Positions 59,405-64,000 of a stretch of DNA of 64,000 bases are shown piece by piece. The position numbers and the translations under genes were made by a program. Origin of the DNA: SLHU01 sp009929975 (GTDB taxonomy: Bacteria > Bacillota > Clostridia > Saccharofermentanales > UBA5734); NCBI GenBank assembly GCA_040776905.1, contig JAXGZQ010000001.1:682001-746000 (forward strand), given 5' to 3'. The notes under the pieces were generated by a model. That model was not told the DNA's origin and searched no databases. It saw nothing but the letters and a program-made list of their open reading frames with translations. How positions within the stretch are numbered: position 1 is the first letter of the stretch; every line of letters starts with the position of its first letter.

Positions 59405-60928
59405 TCAGTTCAACTCGGGTTCTTCAGGCAGGAGATACTCGCGAACGGCCGATTGCATCTGATCCGGGCGGATCTGACGCTCATGGAGGACCGGCCGCTG
59501 CGCCAGGTCGCGCAGGGTTTCCGGAATCTCAAAGCCGCCTTCTACCGCCAGTTCTTCAATCAGTACCATCTCGCCACGGCCACGGCTGTACCCGTTGCCG
59601 AACACCGCGTCACTGACAGCACCGGCAAATTTGAGCGGGCTGGCTGTTGAGACAAAAACTGTCGGTGTCCGGTCATTAGACCGGTTCGCGTAGCGGCTGT
59701 AGACATTGAAGCCGACCGCGGTATGCGTATCGATCAGATGATCCGTCCGGTCGTAGACATCCCGGATCATTCTCAGCGTTCCCTTCTCATCACAATACCC
59801 GCCGACAAAAAGCATCTGCAGTTTTTTCAGCGAATCCTGGTCAATTTCATAAGCGCCCTGTTCGCGCAACTCATTCATCCATTCACGGACTGTTTCGCTG
59901 TTTCGTCCGCATAGCTCGAACAGCAGCCGCTCCAGGTTGCTGGAAATCAGGATATCCATCGAGGGTGAGTTCGTCACATGAAATTCACGTCGGCTGTCAT
60001 AACGACCGGTCCGGATAAAGTCGGACAGAATCTTATTCCGGTTGGACGCGCAGATCAGTCGATGAACCGGCAGTCCCATCTGGCTGGCATACCATGCCGC
60101 GAGAATATTGCCGAAATTACCCGTCGGAACAACGAAATTGACCGGCGCGCCGGGCTCGATTTTTTCACGCTGCAGCAGGTCAACATAGGCTGAGCAATAG
60201 TAGACAATCTGCGGCAGCAGCCGACCCCAGTTGATTGAGTTCGCCGACGAGAGGATTTTCCCGGCAGATTTCAGCTCCGCAGCCAAAGCCGGATCAGCGA
60301 AAATCGACTTGACCCCGGTCTGGGTGTCATCGAAGCTGCCTTCCACCGCGGCCACCCGGCAATTTTCGCCTTCCTGAGTGACCATCTGCAATTTCTGGGC
60401 TGGACTGACTCCGTCAGCCGGGTAAAAAACCATGACTGAGGTTCCGGGAACATCGCGGAATCCTTCCAGAGCCGCTTTTCCTGTATCACCGGAAGTCGCG
60501 GTCAAAACGCAGATTTCATCCGTCTGGCCGGTTTTCCTGGCCGCGGCGGTCATCAGATAAGGAAGCAGCTGCAGGGCGATGTCCTTGAAAGCGGCGGTCG
60601 GACCATGCCATAACTCAAGAATATATTCCTGGTCATTGAATTTGTTGAGCTGGACCAGTGGCGCCGGATGCTCGCCGAAGCGCGCTTCGTCATAGGCCTG
60701 CTCAATCATCTCACGCAGCTCAACCTCGCCGAAATCACTCAGATACAGGCCCATGATCGTCACGGCCCGTTCCTGGTAGCTCATCTCACGCATCGCGGCG
60801 AAATCATCAAGGGTCAGCTGCGGGATGACATCCGGAACAAACAAGCCACCGTCTGGTGCGATCCCCAGTCGGATCACATCAGACGCTGAAAAAGGGGTCC
60901 CATCACCCCGGGTGCTGATATAGTTCAT
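59405..60928 (-). CDS. thrC: Threonine synthase
   Basis: A 507-residue PLP enzyme that turns O-phosphohomoserine into threonine. It is the longer class (N-terminal YISTRGDG and PDGGLFVPD). The PLP lysine is K115 in HGPTAAFKDIALQ, and the phosphate site includes TATSGDTGKAAL. GGAGGAG precedes the ATG. It is the last gene of the minus-strand set gtrA-folC-TPR-thrC; no other threonine gene is adjacent. Confidence 0.95.
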   Translation of the reverse strand: MNYISTRGDGTPFSASDVIRLGIAPDGGLFVPDVIPQLTLDDFAAMREMSYQERAVTIMGLYLSDFGEVELREMIEQAYDEARFGEHPAPLVQLNKFNDQEYILELWHGPTAAFKDIALQLLPYLMTAAARKTGQTDEICVLTATSGDTGKAALEGFRDVPGTSVMVFYPADGVSPAQKLQMVTQEGENCRVAAVEGSFDDTQTGVKSIFADPALAAELKSAGKILSSANSINWGRLLPQIVYYCSAYVDLLQREKIEPGAPVNFVVPTGNFGNILAAWYASQMGLPVHRLICASNRNKILSDFIRTGRYDSRREFHVTNSPSMDILISSNLERLLFELCGRNSETVREWMNELREQGAYEIDQDSLKKLQMLFVGGYCDEKGTLRMIRDVYDRTDHLIDTHTAVGFNVYSRYANRSNDRTPTVFVSTASPLKFAGAVSDAVFGNGYSRGRGEMVLIEELAVEGGFEIPETLRDLAQRPVLHERQIRPDQMQSAVREYLLPEEPELN

Positions 60929-60968
60929 AGTCTCCTCCTCGTGTCAGGTCTTCAGATCAGAGCATCGC

Positions 60969-62357
60969 CTACCAGCCCATCTGACGCAGGCGTTCAGCCG
61001 CGTAGACCGCGATGTCTCTGTCGGGAAAGGTCTCGATGACATATTCATAATAAGGCCGGGCCTGCGCAAAGAGGCCCAGTTCCTGATAATTACGTCCGCA
61101 GTAGTAGGCCACTCCACCGCGATAATTATCGGGGTCAAGTTCGAAGGCCTTGAGGTAATAAGGCAAAGACGCCTCATAATCAGCCTGGTTGAACAGGACC
61201 CGTCCCTGTTCACGGTACAGATCCACCACATCATCGGTGATCGGTGCTAGCGCGTCTTCGACCTCGCGGCGCAGAGTCGCGGCATTCACATCGGATGATG
61301 GCAGCGTCAAATCATCCGGCAGATCCTGCAGCAGAGTACGTGCTTCGAGCAGGGCATCCGCCTGTGCTTCCAGGCTGCCGGTCTCATTCCGGGCGGTCTG
61401 CAGCCATTCGGCAGCCTCAGCCAGACTGATCTGAGCCGGGTCAGGCGTCGGTGAAGGGGTTGGAGCCGGAGTTGACGTCGGTGCCGGAGTCGCGGTTGGC
61501 GGACTGGTTGTCTCCGGCGGTGTTGTCTGAACCGGCGCGGTTGTTTCAATCGGATCGGCCGGAACGGATTCATCCGGGAAACTCTGTTGATAATCACTGA
61601 GGATCTGCTCAATGTCCGGATCATTCGCCGCCATAGTCTCCAGACGGCTGACGAGCCATTCCAGACGCCGACGGTCCTCCGACTGGTCTGTGTTCCTGAA
61701 CAGCGGCGGCAGCCAGCTGATCGCGGCAAAAATCAACAGACCGGAGACGAGAACGATCAGGACGATCGGTACAAGGGTCCGAATCAACTCCACAGGATCA
61801 CGCGTTTCCTTGACAAAGGTCGCCTGGTCGGAGATCTCACCTTCCTGCAAAACCTTCTGGACTTCCCGATCGCTGGCAAGCCGGACTTTGGCCGGCGGTC
61901 TGGATTTTTGCAGCAATGTCGCCGCGTTCAGCGCTGAGCCGACGGGTTCCGGCTGATCATCCGGACGATCGATGTCCACGGTGCCGTCCGCTTTCAGCCG
62001 CTCCACTTCTTCCAGACTGGTTTCAGCCAGGTTCGCTGCCCCGGATGGTAAATGGCCCTGGCTGATCGCCCGGGTCAGATAGCCTGTCGCGTTATCCAGG
62101 TTTCCGTCGCGCGCCATTAAAAGTCCGGCAAGCAGTGAAGCCTGTCCGAATTCAGGATAATCGGCGATCAGACGACGCAGGGAAATCTGAGCGATGTCGT
62201 CGCTTCCCTGGTGAATCTGCTGCAATGATTTATTGTAAAGATAGACGGCCTTTTCGCGATCGCGCGCACTGAGAAAGGCAGGCACTGCCTCACCTTGTAT
62301 CGGTTCGATCTGATCAATGATCGCTTGCCAGTTCACAAACGGCTCCTTAACAGTCAA
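60969..62357 (-). CDS. TPR-containing membrane protein, unknown role
   Basis: A 462-residue protein. The N-terminal 130 residues look like cytoplasmic TPR repeats (AVYLYNKSLQQIHQGSDD; ASLLAGLLMARDGNLDNATG). One helix (about 195-218) crosses the membrane. A Thr/Pro linker (about 270-320) leads to C-terminal TPRs (SLPYYLKAFELDPDNYRGG; PYYEYVIETFPDRD). Such proteins often scaffold envelope complexes. Its start overlaps the folC stop by 11 bases, so it is co-translated with folC. Confidence 0.75.
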   Translation of the reverse strand: MTVKEPFVNWQAIIDQIEPIQGEAVPAFLSARDREKAVYLYNKSLQQIHQGSDDIAQISLRRLIADYPEFGQASLLAGLLMARDGNLDNATGYLTRAISQGHLPSGAANLAETSLEEVERLKADGTVDIDRPDDQPEPVGSALNAATLLQKSRPPAKVRLASDREVQKVLQEGEISDQATFVKETRDPVELIRTLVPIVLIVLVSGLLIFAAISWLPPLFRNTDQSEDRRRLEWLVSRLETMAANDPDIEQILSDYQQSFPDESVPADPIETTAPVQTTPPETTSPPTATPAPTSTPAPTPSPTPDPAQISLAEAAEWLQTARNETGSLEAQADALLEARTLLQDLPDDLTLPSSDVNAATLRREVEDALAPITDDVVDLYREQGRVLFNQADYEASLPYYLKAFELDPDNYRGGVAYYCGRNYQELGLFAQARPYYEYVIETFPDRDIAVYAAERLRQMGW

Positions 62358-63759
62358 GTTCTGCCCATGCGGCGCGAATCGCGCCCATCAGGTACAAAGA
62401 TCCAAACGCGCAGACCGGCCACTGATTCTGCTCTGCCAGACGGGACGCCTGGCGAACCGCGTCTTTCGGGTCTTCAGCAACCTGTACGATATCTTTCATA
62501 TTATAGCCTGAGCCGCTTGTATTAGGCAATTGCCGCAATTGTTGATCAACTGCATCCGCCAGCTGGACAGCCGGCAGCGCACGCGGGTTGTCCGGGGCGG
62601 TGCAGATCACAGCCGACACCTGGTAGGCCGCAAAGGGGCTGATAACAGCAGCCAGCATGTCAACCACATCTTTATCTGCCAGCATGCCTGCAACCAGGAT
62701 CAGCGGCTGTCCGGGCAACAGGCGGTCGAGTGTCCGGCGCAGTGCCAGGCAGCTTTGTCCGTTATGGGCACCATCGATCAGAACCGGCGGCTGACTGCGC
62801 AGCCGTTCCATCCGGGCCGGCCAGCGGGCCGCCGCGACGCCTATGACTGCGGCCTTGCGGTCAGCCAGACCGAGATCAAGACAGCAGCGAACCGCAAGCT
62901 GGGCGTTCATCGGCTGGAATACCGCCAGCATACTGGTTGCCAGTTCCAGTTTGAGCGATGTGATCTGGAAACGCTGCCCCGACCAGTCATAGTTGAGCGG
63001 CAGAATCGTCTCCCAACTGACCAGGTGCAAAGTGGAATTTTCCTGCCGGCAGCGCGTGGTGATGACCTCAAGCGCGGCAGCCTGATCATCGGCAGACAGA
63101 TCAAGATCGCGCGGATCGTAAAGATAGACCGGGACACCCGGTTTGATGATACCGGCCTTTTCCCCTGCGATGTCCCTGATTGTCGGTCCCAGCCGGTCCA
63201 TATGGTCAAAGCCGAGTGCCGTGATCAGGCAGGCCAGTGGCTGACTGATGATATTCGTTGAGTCGAAGCGGCCGCCAAGACCGGTTTCCAGAACCACGAT
63301 CTGACAATCCCGATCGCGGAAGTAGCAGAAAGTCATCGCCGTCAACAACTCAAATTCCGTCGGATGCTCCAGCCCCTCGGCGAGCATCTGATCAACACAG
63401 CGCTTGATCACTTCCATCAGGCGGGCAAACTCAGCCGGATCAATTTCACCATGGGTTTCATCAGCCTGCCAGGCTTGCATCCCGGATAGACCATCCAGAA
63501 CACGGATCCGTTCAGTCAGGCGATTGATATAGGGGGAGGTAAACAACCCGGTCCGATAACCGGCAGCCGCCAGGATATTGGCGGTATAAACGCTGACGGA
63601 TCCTTTGCCGTTGGTCCCGGCCACATGCAGGCAGCGCAGCTGGTCCTGCGGATTTCCCAACAGGTCCATCAGCCGCTGCATACGCTGCAGACCGAGCCGG
63701 ATGCCGAAGCGCAAAGATTCCGACAGATATTGCCGTGCTTCCTGAAATGTCATGCTCAT
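62347..63759 (-). CDS. folC: Folylpolyglutamate / dihydrofolate synthase
   Basis: A 470-residue Mur-ligase-type enzyme that adds glutamate to folates. The ATP loop is HVAGTNGKGSVSVYTAN (about 45-61). ETGLGGRFDSTN and LIDGAHNGQSC are family signatures. It overlaps the GtrA stop by 4 bases and the TPR gene by 11. The length is slightly above usual because of the N-terminal stretch. Confidence 0.94.
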   Translation of the reverse strand: MSMTFQEARQYLSESLRFGIRLGLQRMQRLMDLLGNPQDQLRCLHVAGTNGKGSVSVYTANILAAAGYRTGLFTSPYINRLTERIRVLDGLSGMQAWQADETHGEIDPAEFARLMEVIKRCVDQMLAEGLEHPTEFELLTAMTFCYFRDRDCQIVVLETGLGGRFDSTNIISQPLACLITALGFDHMDRLGPTIRDIAGEKAGIIKPGVPVYLYDPRDLDLSADDQAAALEVITTRCRQENSTLHLVSWETILPLNYDWSGQRFQITSLKLELATSMLAVFQPMNAQLAVRCCLDLGLADRKAAVIGVAAARWPARMERLRSQPPVLIDGAHNGQSCLALRRTLDRLLPGQPLILVAGMLADKDVVDMLAAVISPFAAYQVSAVICTAPDNPRALPAVQLADAVDQQLRQLPNTSGSGYNMKDIVQVAEDPKDAVRQASRLAEQNQWPVCAFGSLYLMGAIRAAWAELDC

Positions 63760-63998
63760 TGTGAGCCTCCCATGTCCGACTCTTTGCGATGCAGCTGAAC
63801 GAAGACAAAAAACTTGCTGATCAGGTAATTCCCGACAATGACGAAGATCTGGGAAAGCAGTTTGCTGATCAGCAGCTCCCAGCGCCAGATGTGAATCGTC
63901 CCGGTCAGACCGATCACATCGTATAGAAGCGCCATCGCGCCATACTCAAAAACCAAAGAGACAACCACGCGTGACGCGAAAAATCGGACCATTTCTTG
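63756..63998 (-). CDS. GtrA family membrane protein, 5' end missing
   Basis: Only the C-terminal 80 or so residues are in the window. Two or three helices are seen, ending in LLSQIFVIVGNYLISKFFVF, which is the GtrA signature (NY-x-x-S-x-x-FVF). The frame stays open to the window edge, and normal members have about 130 residues and four helices, so the ATG at 63992 is probably internal. GtrA proteins help flip polyprenyl-linked sugars. Confidence 0.8.
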   Translation of the reverse strand, partial: QEMVRFFASRVVVSLVFEYGAMALLYDVIGLTGTIHIWRWELLISKLLSQIFVIVGNYLISKFFVFVQLHRKESDMGGSQ

Positions 63999-64000
63999 TA

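Overview
The window looks like chromosome of a fairly GC-rich anaerobic Firmicute, probably class Clostridia. The signs are a tryptophan-type T-box leader, a DnaD/DnaC primosome pair, a single-chain pyruvate:ferredoxin oxidoreductase (PFOR), an Rnf operon in the order C-D-G-E-A-B, a PGK-TPI fusion, a zinc-type L28, and GGAGG/AGGTG ribosome sites with some GTG and TTG starts. The lineage below class is a guess. No rRNA, tRNA, CRISPR array or prophage was seen. The only mobile element is one ISLre2-type insertion.

Layout. 1-7.1 kb: the 3' part of a DUF438/hemerythrin/PAS protein faces a long minus-strand cluster (Nudix, YigZ, YebC, P-loop/Asp23, DUF6062, solo YedF-like domain, URO-D family, MgtC). 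7.2-13.7 kb: a DUF4015 lipoprotein, serS, a thioredoxin-reductase-like flavoprotein, and a zinc/cadmium ATPase with its ArsR repressor. 13.7-19.3 kb: a 378-bp regulatory region and the rnfCDGEAB operon. 19.3-24.5 kb: rpmB, an NlpC/P60-like protein without its catalytic triad, acpS, manA, dnaC and dnaD. 24.6-31.9 kb: PFOR, gpmI and the PGK-TPI fusion. 32.1-36.6 kb: a polyprenol-type glycosyltransferase, a large membrane protein and a PHP-Nudix fusion. 36.6-40.4 kb: a VanW protein, an active NlpC/P60 hydrolase and Hsp20. 40.5-49.6 kb: a GNAT enzyme, an AmmeMemoRadiSam pair, DUF454, an RNA methyltransferase, a dihydrolipoamide-dehydrogenase-like protein, an aldo/keto reductase, a cyclase-family hydrolase and zwf. 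49.7-53.8 kb: a compact Mrp-type cation/proton antiporter operon. 54.2-57.7 kb: T-box, TrpB2-type synthase, insertion sequence. 57.7-64 kb: prfC, thrC, a TPR membrane protein, folC and a partial GtrA.

How the genes fit together. Lower glycolysis (PGK-TPI, GpmI) feeds PFOR, which makes acetyl-CoA and reduced ferredoxin. Rnf can oxidise that ferredoxin with NAD and store the energy as an ion gradient, which the Mrp-type antiporter can exchange. The thioredoxin-reductase-like protein lacks visible NADPH-binding motifs and may also draw on ferredoxin. The envelope genes share secreted proteins with Thr/Pro-rich linkers.

The most unusual observations are the NlpC/P60 pseudoenzyme, the probably pyridine-nucleotide-independent thioredoxin reductase, the dense operator region before rnf, the PHP-Nudix fusion, the P-loop/Asp23 protein beside a solo YedF-like domain and DUF6062, two intrinsic terminators hidden inside the coding ends of convergent genes, and a T-box-controlled stand-alone TrpB2. 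No wholly new multi-gene system could be shown. The best candidates are the 2.9-5.2 kb cluster and the glycosyltransferase/PHP-Nudix operon.
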